Positions 44,773-53,582 of a stretch of 64,000 nucleotides of DNA are shown here, one piece after another. The DNA lies in contig JBKBMG010000016.1 in NCBI GenBank assembly GCA_046295975.1, forward strand, positions 29,245-93,244, read 5' to 3'. The stretch is from UBA2357 sp046295975 (GTDB taxonomy: Bacteria > Pseudomonadota > Gammaproteobacteria > Burkholderiales > Rhodocyclaceae). How positions within the stretch are numbered: the stretch's first letter is position 1; every line of letters begins with the position of its first letter. Both the position numbers and the translations under genes were made by a program. The notes under the pieces are model-generated. The model was not told the DNA's origin and searched no databases. It saw nothing but the letters and a program-made list of their open reading frames with translations.

Positions 44773-46236
44773 ATGGGTAAGCCAACCGGATTTCTGGAAC
44801 ATCAGCGTCTTTCGGAGGCGTACGAGCCGGTCGCCGAGCGCGTCAAGAAATACAAGGAGTTCGTGTTCCGCCTGAGCGATGCGGATGCGGCGGTGCAGGG
44901 CGCGCGTTGCATGGACTGCGGCATTCCGTTCTGCAACAGCGGCTGCCCGGTGAACAACATCATTCCGGACTGGAACGATCTGGTGTATCGCAACCAGTGG
45001 CAGGAGGCGATCGAGGTATTGCACTCGACCAACAACTTCCCGGAGTTCACCGGCCGCATCTGCCCGGCACCGTGCGAGGCGGCCTGTACCCTCAACATCA
45101 ACAATGATCCGGTCGGGATCAAGTCGATCGAGCACGCGATCATCGACAAGGCCTGGGAAGAAGGCTGGGTGAAGCCCCTGCCGCCGCAGGCGCGCACGGG
45201 CAAGAAGGTTGCCGTCGTGGGCTCCGGCCCGGCTGGCCTCGCTGCCGCCCAGCAGCTCGCGCGTGTCGGCCACGCAGTGACGGTGTTCGAGAAGAATGAC
45301 CGGGTGGGCGGCTTGCTGCGTTACGGCATTCCCGACTTCAAGATGGAGAAGGGGTTGATCGACCGTCGCGTCGAACAGATGCAGGCCGAAGGCGTGGTGT
45401 TCCGCACCGGCGTGTTGGTGGGTGCGTCCTCGATGCCTGCCGGCATCATCAATGATGCTGGCGAGGTGGTGCCGGCGGCGCAGATTCTCGCCGAGTTCGA
45501 CGCCGTTGTGCTGACCGGTGGCGCAGAAGTGCCGCGTGACCTGCCGGTGCCCGGGCGCGAACTCGATGGCGTGCATTTCGCACTCGAGTTCCTGATTCCG
45601 CAGAACAAGGAAGTCGCCGGTGATGACAAGAATCCCATTTCGGCCGCGGGCAAGCATGTGGTCGTGATCGGCGGCGGCGACACCGGATCGGACTGCGTTG
45701 GCACGTCCAATCGCCACGGCGCAGTGTCGGTAACCCAGTTCGAACTGATGCCCATGCCGCCCGAGCAGGAGAACAAGGCGCTGACCTGGCCGTACTGGCC
45801 GACCAAGTTGCGCACCTCCAGTTCGCACGAAGAGGGCTGCGAGCGTGACTTCGCCGTCGCGACCAAGGCCTTCATCGGGGAGAACGGCAAGGTCAAGGCA
45901 CTGAAGGCGGTCCGGCTGGACTGGAAGGACGGCAGGATGGCGGAAGTACCGGGCTCCGAGTTCGAGATCAAGGCCGACCTCGTGTTGTTCGCGATGGGCT
46001 TCACCCAACCGGTCGGCGGGGTACTTGAAGCCTTCGGCGTCGACAAGGACAACCGCGGCAACGCCAAGGCAACGACCGACGGGGAAGGCTGCTACGCAAC
46101 CAATGTGCCCAAGGTGTTCGCCGCCGGCGACATGCGCCGCGGGCAGTCGCTGGTCGTGTGGGCGATCCGGGAAGGTCGTCAGGCCGCGCGTGCCGTCGAC
46201 GAGTTCCTGATGGGTGAGTCGGTGTTGCCGCGCTGA
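44773..46236 (+). CDS. gltD: Glutamate synthase (NADPH) small subunit
   Basis: 487 residues. The N-terminal cysteine clusters for two 4Fe-4S centres are visible (RCMDCGIPFCNSGCPVNNIIPDWNDLVY and RICPAPCEAACTLNI). They are followed by the FAD site (AVVGSGPAGLAAAQQLARVGHAVTVFEKNDRVGGLLRYGIPDFKM, about 150-190) and the NADPH site (VVVIGGGDTGSDCVGTSNRHG, about 295-315). The C-terminal FAD motif is VFAAGDMRRGQSLVVWAIREGRQAAR. It passes electrons from NADPH to GltB. It forms a tight operon with gltB and ends at a strong intrinsic terminator. Confidence 0.97.
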   Translation: MGKPTGFLEHQRLSEAYEPVAERVKKYKEFVFRLSDADAAVQGARCMDCGIPFCNSGCPVNNIIPDWNDLVYRNQWQEAIEVLHSTNNFPEFTGRICPAPCEAACTLNINNDPVGIKSIEHAIIDKAWEEGWVKPLPPQARTGKKVAVVGSGPAGLAAAQQLARVGHAVTVFEKNDRVGGLLRYGIPDFKMEKGLIDRRVEQMQAEGVVFRTGVLVGASSMPAGIINDAGEVVPAAQILAEFDAVVLTGGAEVPRDLPVPGRELDGVHFALEFLIPQNKEVAGDDKNPISAAGKHVVVIGGGDTGSDCVGTSNRHGAVSVTQFELMPMPPEQENKALTWPYWPTKLRTSSSHEEGCERDFAVATKAFIGENGKVKALKAVRLDWKDGRMAEVPGSEFEIKADLVLFAMGFTQPVGGVLEAFGVDKDNRGNAKATTDGEGCYATNVPKVFAAGDMRRGQSLVVWAIREGRQAARAVDEFLMGESVLPR

Positions 46237-46279
46237 GGCGAATCCGGCGCAGCGCGTCTTGCTGGGTGAGGTAAGTGAT

Positions 46280-46310
46280 GGGGCGACCGGAAGGTTGCCC
46301 CGATCTTTTT
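46280..46310 (+). terminator. Intrinsic terminator of gltBD
   Basis: GGGGCGACC (46280-46288) pairs through nine positions (one G-U) with GGTTGCCCC (46293-46301) across a GGAA tetraloop and is followed by GATCTTTTT. It lies 44 bases after the gltD stop. It also decides the start of the next gene, since the earlier in-frame ATG at 46278 would place the terminator inside the coding sequence. Confidence 0.88.
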
Positions 46311-46322
46311 GGGAGCTTGGCT

Positions 46323-47069
46323 GTGGACACCATGGGGGTGGCCGCCTGGGCGGCGACGGCATTCGCGATTCTGATCACGGGCATCTCCAAGGCCGGGCTG
46401 GGCGGTGCGCTGGGTGGGCTTGCCGTGCCGGTGATGTCGATCTGGATGTCACCTCGCGATGCGGTCGCGGTGGTGCTGCCCATCCTCATTGCCATGGATT
46501 GCGTGGGGATGCGTGCGTGGCGTGGCAAGGCCGCCCGGGCGGAGCTGGGGCGGTTGATTCCCTCGGCGCTGATCGGCATTGCGGCCGCGAGCGCGTTGAT
46601 CGGGTTGCTGTCGGACCAGGCGGTGAAGGCTGCACTGGGGGCGATATCGGTGGCCTTTGTGGTCGACCGGCTGGTGCGCAGGGGAAGGCCCCAGGGGGTG
46701 ACGCGCGCCGGATGGGCGTGGCTCAGCGGTGCGGGAGCGGGCTTTACCAGTACCTTCGCGCACGCCGGCGGGCCGCCACTGATGATGTATCTGCTGGGGC
46801 GGGCGCTGTCGCGGGAGACCTTCGTCGCGACCTCCGTGTTCTTCTTCGCCGCGATCAACGCCGCAAAGCTCCCGTTCTACATCGGCCTCGGGCTGTTCTC
46901 GCGCGACACACTGACCATGTCACTCGTGTTGCTGCCGCTGGTGCCGCTTGGCGTATGGCTGGGAACGCGCCTGCTGGCGCGCATTCCGGAACGCCCGTTC
47001 TATTTGTTCGCGACCACGATGCTGGGCCTGGCGGGCGTGCAACTGCTGTGGGATGCCGTGAGCGGCTGA
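46323..47069 (+). CDS. TauE/SafE family membrane transporter
   Basis: GTG 46323, seven bases after GGGAG and just beyond the gltBD terminator, is preferred to the ATG at 46278, giving 248 residues. Seven to eight hydrophobic helices are visible, starting VAAWAATAFAILITGISKAGLGGALGGLAVPVMSIW (the TauE/SafE glycine-rich repeat) and repeated in the second half (RAGWAWLSGAGAGFTSTFAHAGGPPLMMYLLG). The family exports small anions such as sulfoacetate, sulfite or related organosulfonates. The substrate here cannot be read from context. It is convergent with ackA; a 12-base direct repeat (TGAGCGGCTGAG) straddles its stop. Confidence 0.82.
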   Translation: MDTMGVAAWAATAFAILITGISKAGLGGALGGLAVPVMSIWMSPRDAVAVVLPILIAMDCVGMRAWRGKAARAELGRLIPSALIGIAAASALIGLLSDQAVKAALGAISVAFVVDRLVRRGRPQGVTRAGWAWLSGAGAGFTSTFAHAGGPPLMMYLLGRALSRETFVATSVFFFAAINAAKLPFYIGLGLFSRDTLTMSLVLLPLVPLGVWLGTRLLARIPERPFYLFATTMLGLAGVQLLWDAVSG

Positions 47070-47162
47070 GTGGTTGAGCGGCTGAGCGGCGGGCGCTCGC
47101 GCATCCGACCGCCGCGCGCAGGCATGCTGCCAGCGCGACCGGCGGCCGTGCCGGGGGGCTGT

Positions 47163-48350
47163 TCAGGCCGCCAGCAATTCCATGGTGTAGCGCGCGATCA
47201 TCCGTTCCTCGTTGGTCGGCACCACGGCGATGGCGATGCGACTGTCGGGGGCGTCAATGCGGGTGTCGGCGCGTTCGTTCGCGCCCTTGTCCAGGCGCGC
47301 CCCCAGCCAGCCGGCAAGCTCGACGACACGCTCGCGGACCGGCGCCGCATGCTCGCCAATGCCGCCCGTGAACACCAGCGCGTCAAGCCCGCCCGCGGCG
47401 GCGGCGAGCGAACCCAACTCGCGCGCGATGCGGTAGCAGAACAGGGCGACCGCCTCCTTGGCTTCAGGGGCGTCGGAGGCGAGCAGGGTACGCATGTCGT
47501 GGCTGATCCCCGACACCCCCAGCAGCCCCGATTCCTTGTAAAGCAGGCGGGTGAGCGCCTTGGCGTCCATGCCCTTCTCGTCCATCAGATAGAGCAGCAC
47601 CCCGGGGTCCAGGCTGCCGGTGCGGGTGCCCATCATCAGGCCCTCGACCGCGGTGAACCCCATGGTCGACGCCACACTCTTGCCCGCGCGCAACGCGCAC
47701 ATGGAGGCGCCGTTGCCCAGATGCGCGATCACCACCGCAGCCTGGGCGCGCTCGCCAATCACCTCGGGAAGCTGGCGCGCTACATAGTCGTATGACAGCC
47801 CGTGAAAACCGTAGCGCTTGATGCCTTCCGCCGACAGCGCGCGCGGCAAGGCGAAAGCCTGGGCAAGCGCCGGTTGGCTGCGGTGGAAGGCGGTGTCGAA
47901 GCAGGCGATCTGCGGCACCTGCGGCAGCAGTTGCGCGACCGCACGCACCGCGCGCAGATTGTGGGGCTGATGCAGCGGTGCCAGCGGTACGAAGGCGTCG
48001 AGTTCGGTGAGCAGTTCCGGGGTGAGGCGGATGGGCGCGCTGTAGCGCTCGCCGCCATGCACCACGCGGTGACCGGCGGCGACAATGTCCAGTCCAGGGG
48101 CGTGGCGCGTCAGCCAGTCGAACAAGTGAGCCAGGGCGTCGCGGTGCTGGGAAGCGAGCTCCCCGGACGTCGCCACCGGCTCGCGAACCCGCCGTCCGTC
48201 CGCGGCGATGTGCGCGATGAACTCGGGGGCGGCGCCGATGCCGTCCACCTGGCCGGAAATCGCCGCGCCTTCGGCAAGGCCGCCATCCGTGGCGAACAGC
48301 GCGAACTTCAGGCTGCTCGACCCGGCGTTGAGTACGAGGACGCTCTTCAT
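47163..48350 (-). CDS. ackA: Acetate kinase
   Basis: 395 residues from ATG 48350; the longer frame upstream lies in the pta-like gene. Motifs of the acetate/propionate kinase family are present: MKSVLVLNAGSSSLKFALF at the start, GHRVVHGGERYSAPIRLT, FDTAFHRSQP, IAHLGNGASMCALRAGKSVASTMGFTAVEGLMMGTRTGSLDPG (phosphate-binding and catalytic region) and VFTGGIGEHAAPVRERV. It interconverts acetyl phosphate and acetate with ATP. Its ATG overlaps the stop of the upstream MaoC-Pta fusion gene by four bases, so the two act as a coupled acyl-CoA to acyl-phosphate to acid module. Confidence 0.93.
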   Translation of the reverse strand: MKSVLVLNAGSSSLKFALFATDGGLAEGAAISGQVDGIGAAPEFIAHIAADGRRVREPVATSGELASQHRDALAHLFDWLTRHAPGLDIVAAGHRVVHGGERYSAPIRLTPELLTELDAFVPLAPLHQPHNLRAVRAVAQLLPQVPQIACFDTAFHRSQPALAQAFALPRALSAEGIKRYGFHGLSYDYVARQLPEVIGERAQAAVVIAHLGNGASMCALRAGKSVASTMGFTAVEGLMMGTRTGSLDPGVLLYLMDEKGMDAKALTRLLYKESGLLGVSGISHDMRTLLASDAPEAKEAVALFCYRIARELGSLAAAAGGLDALVFTGGIGEHAAPVRERVVELAGWLGARLDKGANERADTRIDAPDSRIAIAVVPTNEERMIARYTMELLAA

Positions 48351-49756
48351 GCCAGCGTGGCGCGCTTCTTGTGCGCGATGAGTTGAACGATCGCGCACGA
48401 CGCGGCGCGGGTCTCCGCGGTATCGGCACGGCTGGTCAGCACGATGGGCACGCGTGCGCCAAGGACCACGCCGGCCATCAGCGCGTTGGCCAGGTATTCA
48501 AGCTGTTTGGCGACCATGTTGCCCGATTCGAGGTCCGGCACGATCAGGATGTCGGCCTTGCCCGCGACCGCCGAGCGGATTCCCTTGGTCTTGGCCGCGA
48601 CCAGCGAAATGGCGTTGTCGAAGGCGAGCGGGCCGTCGAGCAGGCCGCCCTTGATCTGGCCGCGGTCGGCCATCTTGCACAGCGCCGCGGCATCGAGGGT
48701 GGAGCGGAGCTTGGCGGTGACGGTTTCCACCGCCGACAGAATCGCCACCTTGGGCTCGGCCAGGCCGAGCACATGCGCGAGGTCGATCGCGTTCTGGATG
48801 ATGTGCACCTTGTCCTCGAGCGTGGGCTCGATGTTGATCGCCGCGTCGGTGATCATCAGCGGGTGCGAGTACGTCGGCACATCGGCAAGGAACACGTGGC
48901 TGATGCGGCGGTCGGTGCGCAGGCCGTGGGCCTTGGACACCACCGCGCTCATCAACTCGTCGGTGTGCAGCGAACCCTTCATCAGTGCCTCGACACCGCC
49001 GTCGCGACACAGCGCGACCGCCGTCTCCGCCGAAGCGTGGCTGTGCGGCACGTCCACGATGCGCAGGCCGCGCAGATCGATGTCGTACTCTTCCGCTACC
49101 GCGCGGATCTTGCCCTCAGGCCCGACCAGAATGGGATCGACCAGCCCTGCCTGGGCGGCCTGCACCGGTCCGCGCAGCGACTCCACGTCGCACGGATGGG
49201 CCACCGCGATGGGGATGGGCGTGAGGCCGGAAGTGATGGACAACAGGTGGCGGTAGCGCAGCTCGCGGTCGGAAATCGTGACCTCGGGCAGGTTCATCCG
49301 TGGGCGCTTGACCTTCTCGGTGGGCGCCTGCACTTCCGCTACCCCGTCTATGACCTTCAGGCCGTCCTGGTTCACCGCCAGGCAGTCGAACACGATGTGG
49401 TGGTTGTGCTCGTACTTCTCGCGGCAGGTCACGGTGATGCTCAGCGTGTCGCCGATGGTGATCGGGCGGCAGAAGTTGAGGCTTTGCGAGACATATACCG
49501 TGCCCGGGCCGGGAAACTCCGTGCCCAGAATCGACGAGATCAGCGTGCTGCCCCACATGCTGTGGCCGACCACTTCGCGGAACTGGCTGGAGCGCGCATA
49601 TTCCGTGTCGACATGGGTAGGGTTCACATCGCCCGACATCACTGCGAACAAATGGATGTCGTCCGGCCGCAAGGTGCGCACCAATTGCGCGTGCTCGCCG
49701 ATAGCGATTTCGTCGAAGGTGCGGTTCTGTATGTACTGGATCACCGCCTTGTCCAT
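48347..49756 (-). CDS. Bifunctional MaoC-type enoyl-CoA hydratase / phosphate acetyl(butyryl)transferase fusion
   Basis: 469 residues from ATG 49756 (GAGG upstream). Residues about 1-150 form a MaoC/R-hydratase hot-dog domain with SGDVNPTHVDTEYARSSQFREVVGHSMWGSTLIS, including the D-x4-H catalytic pair. Residues about 165-469 are a phosphotransacetylase/phosphotransbutyrylase domain (HPCDVESLRGPVQAAQAGLVDPILVGPEGKI, MKGSLHTDELMSAVV, LVVPDLESGNM-like IVPDLESGNMVAKQL). The fusion is a known proteobacterial architecture annotated as bifunctional hydratase/phosphate acetyltransferase. With AckA it would convert acyl-CoA to acyl phosphate and then acid. The physiological substrate is unproven. Confidence 0.88.
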   Translation of the reverse strand: MDKAVIQYIQNRTFDEIAIGEHAQLVRTLRPDDIHLFAVMSGDVNPTHVDTEYARSSQFREVVGHSMWGSTLISSILGTEFPGPGTVYVSQSLNFCRPITIGDTLSITVTCREKYEHNHHIVFDCLAVNQDGLKVIDGVAEVQAPTEKVKRPRMNLPEVTISDRELRYRHLLSITSGLTPIPIAVAHPCDVESLRGPVQAAQAGLVDPILVGPEGKIRAVAEEYDIDLRGLRIVDVPHSHASAETAVALCRDGGVEALMKGSLHTDELMSAVVSKAHGLRTDRRISHVFLADVPTYSHPLMITDAAINIEPTLEDKVHIIQNAIDLAHVLGLAEPKVAILSAVETVTAKLRSTLDAAALCKMADRGQIKGGLLDGPLAFDNAISLVAAKTKGIRSAVAGKADILIVPDLESGNMVAKQLEYLANALMAGVVLGARVPIVLTSRADTAETRAASCAIVQLIAHKKRATLA

Positions 49757-49945
49757 GGCTGGCCTCAATGTGTGCATTGCAACAAGACCATTCTACCGTT
49801 GTTGTTGCTAATTACGGTGTGAACAATCTGCGAAAAGCTGCACTGCAGCACGAACCATTGTCGGTTGTCGATGCGTATCCGGTCACAGGCGAAGCGCGCC
49901 CCACATGGTACACTCCGCAGCGATCCAATCTGCATCGGAGTCCTG

Positions 49946-51304
49946 ATGGATGTCGTGATTCTCGCGGCCGGCAAGGGTACGCGCATGCGCTCGGCCCTGC
50001 CCAAGGTATTGCAACCACTCGCCGGGCGTCCGATGCTCGCCCACGTCATCGATACCGCGCGGGCGCTCGGCGCGCGCCATCTTTGCGTGGTGCACGGCCA
50101 CGGCGGCGAGGCGGTGGTGCGCGCGTTCGATGCACCTGACCTGCGCTGGGCGCTGCAGGAACCCCAACTCGGCACCGGACACGCCGTCATGCAGGCCCTG
50201 CCGCAGCTGACCGGCGATGGCCAGGTGCTGGTGCTCTACGGCGACGTGCCCTTGATCGGCGGGGCCACGCTGGAGCGCCTGTGCGAGGCGGCGCAGGATG
50301 ATGCGCTGGCGCTGCTCACCGTGACGCTCGACGATCCAAGCGGCTACGGGCGCATCGTGCGCGACGCAGCGGGCAAGGTATGCCGCATCGTCGAGCAAAA
50401 GGACGCCAGCGCCGCTGAACTGGCCCTGAGCGAAGTCAATACCGGCATTCTCGTGGCGCCCCTGCCGCGCCTGCGCGACTGGCTTGGCCGCATCGGCAAC
50501 GACAACGCCCAGCGCGAGTACTACCTCACCGACGTCGTTTCGCTGGCGGTCGCCGATGGTGTTGCGGTTCACGCGGTGCAGCCGGATGCCGTCGCCGAGA
50601 CCCTGGGCGTCAACAACAAGCGCCAGCTTGCCGAACTCGAGCGCCAGTATCAGCGCACCCGCGCCGACGCCTTGATGGAAGACGGCGTCACGCTCATCGA
50701 CCCGGCACGCATCGACGTGCGCGGCCAGCTCGACTGCGGGCGCGACGTCGAAATCGACATCAACTGCGTGTTCGAAGGCCACGTGGCGCTGGGCGACGGT
50801 GTGCGGGTGGGCGCGCATTGCGTGCTGCGGGACGTCAGCGTCGCCGCGGGCACCCGCATCGCGCCGTTCTCCCACCTGGAAGGCTCGCGCATCGGCGAGG
50901 ACTGCGTGATCGGCCCGTACGCACGCACCCGGCCAGGCACGCAGCTCGGGCGGGCAGTGCACGTCGGCAACTTCGTCGAAATCAAGAACAGCGTGATCGA
51001 GGACGATTCCAAGGCCAACCACCTTGCCTATGTCGGCGACGCCGACGTCGGCCGGCGGGTAAACATCGGTGCCGGCACGATCACCTGCAACTACGATGGC
51101 GCCAACAAGTTCCGCAGCATCATCGAAGACGACGTCTTCATTGGCTCGGACAGCCAGTTGGTGGCGCCGGTGCGGGTGGGCCGGGGTGCGACCCTGGGCG
51201 CCGGCACCACGCTCACCAAGGATGCGCCCGCCGAACAACTGACCGTATCGCGGGCCAGGCAGATCAGCGTGCCGGGCTGGACGCGACCGGTCAAGAAAGC
51301 GTGA
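49946..51304 (+). CDS. glmU: GlmU: glucosamine-1-phosphate acetyltransferase / N-acetylglucosamine-1-phosphate uridylyltransferase
   Basis: ATG 49946 after GGAG gives 452 residues, the GlmU length. The N-terminal pyrophosphorylase has VILAAGKGTRMRSALPKVLQPLAGRPMLAHVI (about 4-35) and LYGDVPLIGGATL. The C-terminal half is a left-handed beta-helix of hexapeptide repeats with GPYARTRPGTQLGRAVHVGNFVEIKNSVI and HLAYVGDADVGRRVNIGAGTITCNYDG, the acetyltransferase site. It makes UDP-GlcNAc for peptidoglycan and lipopolysaccharide. glmS follows in the same direction after 104 bases. Confidence 0.95.
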   Translation: MDVVILAAGKGTRMRSALPKVLQPLAGRPMLAHVIDTARALGARHLCVVHGHGGEAVVRAFDAPDLRWALQEPQLGTGHAVMQALPQLTGDGQVLVLYGDVPLIGGATLERLCEAAQDDALALLTVTLDDPSGYGRIVRDAAGKVCRIVEQKDASAAELALSEVNTGILVAPLPRLRDWLGRIGNDNAQREYYLTDVVSLAVADGVAVHAVQPDAVAETLGVNNKRQLAELERQYQRTRADALMEDGVTLIDPARIDVRGQLDCGRDVEIDINCVFEGHVALGDGVRVGAHCVLRDVSVAAGTRIAPFSHLEGSRIGEDCVIGPYARTRPGTQLGRAVHVGNFVEIKNSVIEDDSKANHLAYVGDADVGRRVNIGAGTITCNYDGANKFRSIIEDDVFIGSDSQLVAPVRVGRGATLGAGTTLTKDAPAEQLTVSRARQISVPGWTRPVKKA

Positions 51305-51321
51305 ACCAACAAAGCGTCAAT

Positions 51322-51357
51322 CAGCAACGCCTCGGACAGCAACGCCTCAGACAGCAA
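51322..51357 (+). repeat. 15-base tandem repeat between glmU and glmS
   Basis: CAGCAACGCCTCGGA (51322-51336) is followed by CAGCAACGCCTCAGA (51337-51351) and a partial CAGCAA (51352-51357), directly after the glmU stop. The array is short (2.4 units, one mismatch). It could vary the glmU-glmS spacing or encode a Gln-rich tail if the glmU stop were read through. Confidence 0.6.
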
Positions 51358-51408
51358 TAGGGCGACGCGGCGCGCAGCCCGCGCCGGCCCCGACGGGAGA
51401 TTCGAATC

Positions 51409-53235
51409 ATGTGCGGCATCGTAACGGCCATTTCCACCAGCAACGTCGTACCCGTCCTGCTCGAGGGGCTGCGCAAGCTCGAGTACCGCGGCTACGACTC
51501 GGCCGGTATCGCCATCCTCGAAAAGGGCTTGCAGCGCGTGCGTTCGGCCGGGCGCGTGGCGGATCTCGCCACCCTCGCCGAGCAGCGCGCACTGACCGCC
51601 AACATCGGCATTGCGCACACCCGCTGGGCCACCCACGGCGTACCCTCGGAACGCAACGCCCACCCGCACATCTCCAGTGGGCTCGCGGTAGTGCATAACG
51701 GCATCATCGAAAACTTCGAACACATCCGCGAAGCCCTTACCGCCCGCGGCTACGTCTTCGAATCCGAGACCGATACCGAAGCCATCGCCCACCTCATCCA
51801 CAGCAAGCTCGACGCCACCGCCGACCTGTTCGAGGCCGTCCGGCTCGCGGCCAACGAACTGGTCGGCGCCTACGCAATCGGCGTGCTGTCCGAGGCCGAC
51901 CCCTTCCGAGCAGTCGTCGCCCGGCGCGGCTCGCCGCTGCTGCTGGGCGTTGGCGAGCAGGGCATGTATGCCGCTTCCGACACCGCGGCCCTGCTTCAGG
52001 TCACGCGCAAGGTCATCTACCTGGAAGACGGCGACCTGGCCGAGCTGCGGCTGGACGGCTACCGCATCGTGCGTCCGGACGGTGCGCCGGTGGAGCGCCC
52101 GGTGCATGTCTCCAGCCTGTCGGCCGACGCCGTCGAGCTGGGCCACTACCGGCACTACATGCAGAAGGAAATCTTCGAGCAACCGCAGGCCATTGCCAAC
52201 ACCCTGGAAATCATCGCCGGCGGCGGCAGCGTCAGCCCGCGCCTGTTCGGCAGTCAGGCGGCGGACCTGCTTGCAGGCGTGCGCAACGTGCTCATCATTG
52301 CCTGCGGCACGAGCTACCACGCTGGCCTGGTCGCGCGTTACTGGCTGGAATCGGTCGCCAAAGTGCCCTGCACCGTCGAAATCGCCAGCGAATACCGCTA
52401 TCGCGAGTCGGTACCGGACCCCGATACCCTGGTGGTGGTCATCTCCCAGTCAGGCGAAACCGCCGACACCCTGGCCGCGCTCAAGCACGCCAAGGCGCTG
52501 GGCATGCCGCGCACCCTGGCAATCTGCAATGTGCCCGAATCCGCCATCGTGCGCGAAGCCGCGCTGCGCTTCATCACCCGTGCGGGCCCGGAGATCGGCG
52601 TCGCCTCCACCAAGGCCTTCACCACCCAGCTGGCCGCCTTGGCGCTGCTCACCCTCACCCTCGCCAAGCGTGCCGGCCACCTCGACGAAGCCGCCGAGGC
52701 GCGCGCCCTCAACGCCTTGCGCCACCTGCCGGTGGCGGTGCAGAAAGTCCTTGAACTCGAACCCGAGATCGAGCGCTGGGCCCAGCGCTTCGCCGCCAAA
52801 CACCACGCCCTGTTCCTCGGCCGCGGTCGCCACTGGCCCATCGCCATGGAAGGCGCACTCAAACTCAAGGAAATCTCCTACATCCACGCCGAGGCCTACG
52901 CCGCCGGCGAGCTCAAGCACGGCCCGCTCGCCCTGGTGGACAAAGACATGCCCGTCATCGCCGTCGCCCCCGCCGACGAATTGCTGGAAAAGCTCAAGTC
53001 CAACCTCCAGGAAGTCCGCGCCCGCGGCGGCGAACTCTACGTCTTCGCCGACGCCGGCAGCGAAATCGCCGAAAGCGAAGGCGTGCACATCCTCCACATG
53101 CCCGAACACTACGGCATGCTCTCGCCCGTCCTGCACGTCATCCCGCTGCAACTGCTGTCCTACCACGCCGCCCTGGTGAAGGGCACGGACGTGGACAAAC
53201 CACGCAATCTGGCCAAGAGTGTCACGGTGGAGTGA
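51409..53235 (+). CDS. glmS: Glutamine-fructose-6-phosphate aminotransferase (isomerizing)
   Basis: 608 residues starting MCGIVTAIS; after Met removal Cys is the N-terminal glutaminase nucleophile. The glutaminase domain (1-240) has AHTRWATHGVPSERNAHPH and GIIENFEHIREAL. Two SIS isomerase domains follow (IACGTSYHAGLVARYWLE with ISQSGETADTLAALKHAK; then FLGRGRHWPIAMEGALKLKEISYIHAEAYAAGELKHGP). The C-terminus KPRNLAKSVTVE is the standard GlmS end, the sequence recognised by Tn7 TnsD in many bacteria. It makes glucosamine-6-phosphate for cell-wall precursors. It forms a pair with glmU and marks the edge of the accessory island. Confidence 0.97.
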   Translation: MCGIVTAISTSNVVPVLLEGLRKLEYRGYDSAGIAILEKGLQRVRSAGRVADLATLAEQRALTANIGIAHTRWATHGVPSERNAHPHISSGLAVVHNGIIENFEHIREALTARGYVFESETDTEAIAHLIHSKLDATADLFEAVRLAANELVGAYAIGVLSEADPFRAVVARRGSPLLLGVGEQGMYAASDTAALLQVTRKVIYLEDGDLAELRLDGYRIVRPDGAPVERPVHVSSLSADAVELGHYRHYMQKEIFEQPQAIANTLEIIAGGGSVSPRLFGSQAADLLAGVRNVLIIACGTSYHAGLVARYWLESVAKVPCTVEIASEYRYRESVPDPDTLVVVISQSGETADTLAALKHAKALGMPRTLAICNVPESAIVREAALRFITRAGPEIGVASTKAFTTQLAALALLTLTLAKRAGHLDEAAEARALNALRHLPVAVQKVLELEPEIERWAQRFAAKHHALFLGRGRHWPIAMEGALKLKEISYIHAEAYAAGELKHGPLALVDKDMPVIAVAPADELLEKLKSNLQEVRARGGELYVFADAGSEIAESEGVHILHMPEHYGMLSPVLHVIPLQLLSYHAALVKGTDVDKPRNLAKSVTVE

Positions 53236-53582
53236 GCGGGGGCGTGCGTGCTGCTGTTGTTGTGCACGAATAAAGTCCGTCGAATGTGAGCCTTGCTCCG
53301 CGGTCGTTAGGTGCGGGACGTGGTGTTCCTTGCCATCAACGTCGAAAACGTGGCAGTGAAGTCGAAAACTCACGGCGCGCACGTGGACACCCAAATGACT
53401 CGAGGATGGCTTCGCAGCTTCGAGGCAACCTCCGGCGGCGCACGACGTTGGCTGAAGGACAGTGACTGGAGGCCGATCGTCGGCGTTTCGGCCACAGCCG
53501 ACCTTGGGCCGGCGGACTCTGTCGGTTGGTAATACTTCGGTTACCTGTCATTCTTTCGGTGCCTAAGTGGATGTGCCTATGG
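53236..53582. other. Intergenic boundary between glmS and the defence island
   Basis: A 347-base gap downstream of glmS. A 73-codon open frame (53311-53532, +) has no recognisable domain and no good ribosome binding site, so I do not call it. No Tn7 end repeats, tRNA or integrase fragment is visible. It marks the change from core sequence to the less GC-rich restriction locus. Confidence 0.5.

Noticed and set aside
53236..53300. Tn7-type transposon end next to the glmS attachment site
   Set aside because: No TGTGGG-type terminal repeat or clustered TnsB-like sites could be seen in the first 100 bases after glmS.
53311..53532. A 73-codon + strand open frame in the glmS/HNH gap
   Set aside because: No ribosome binding site, no domain, and composition like non-coding DNA; left as an unannotated gap.
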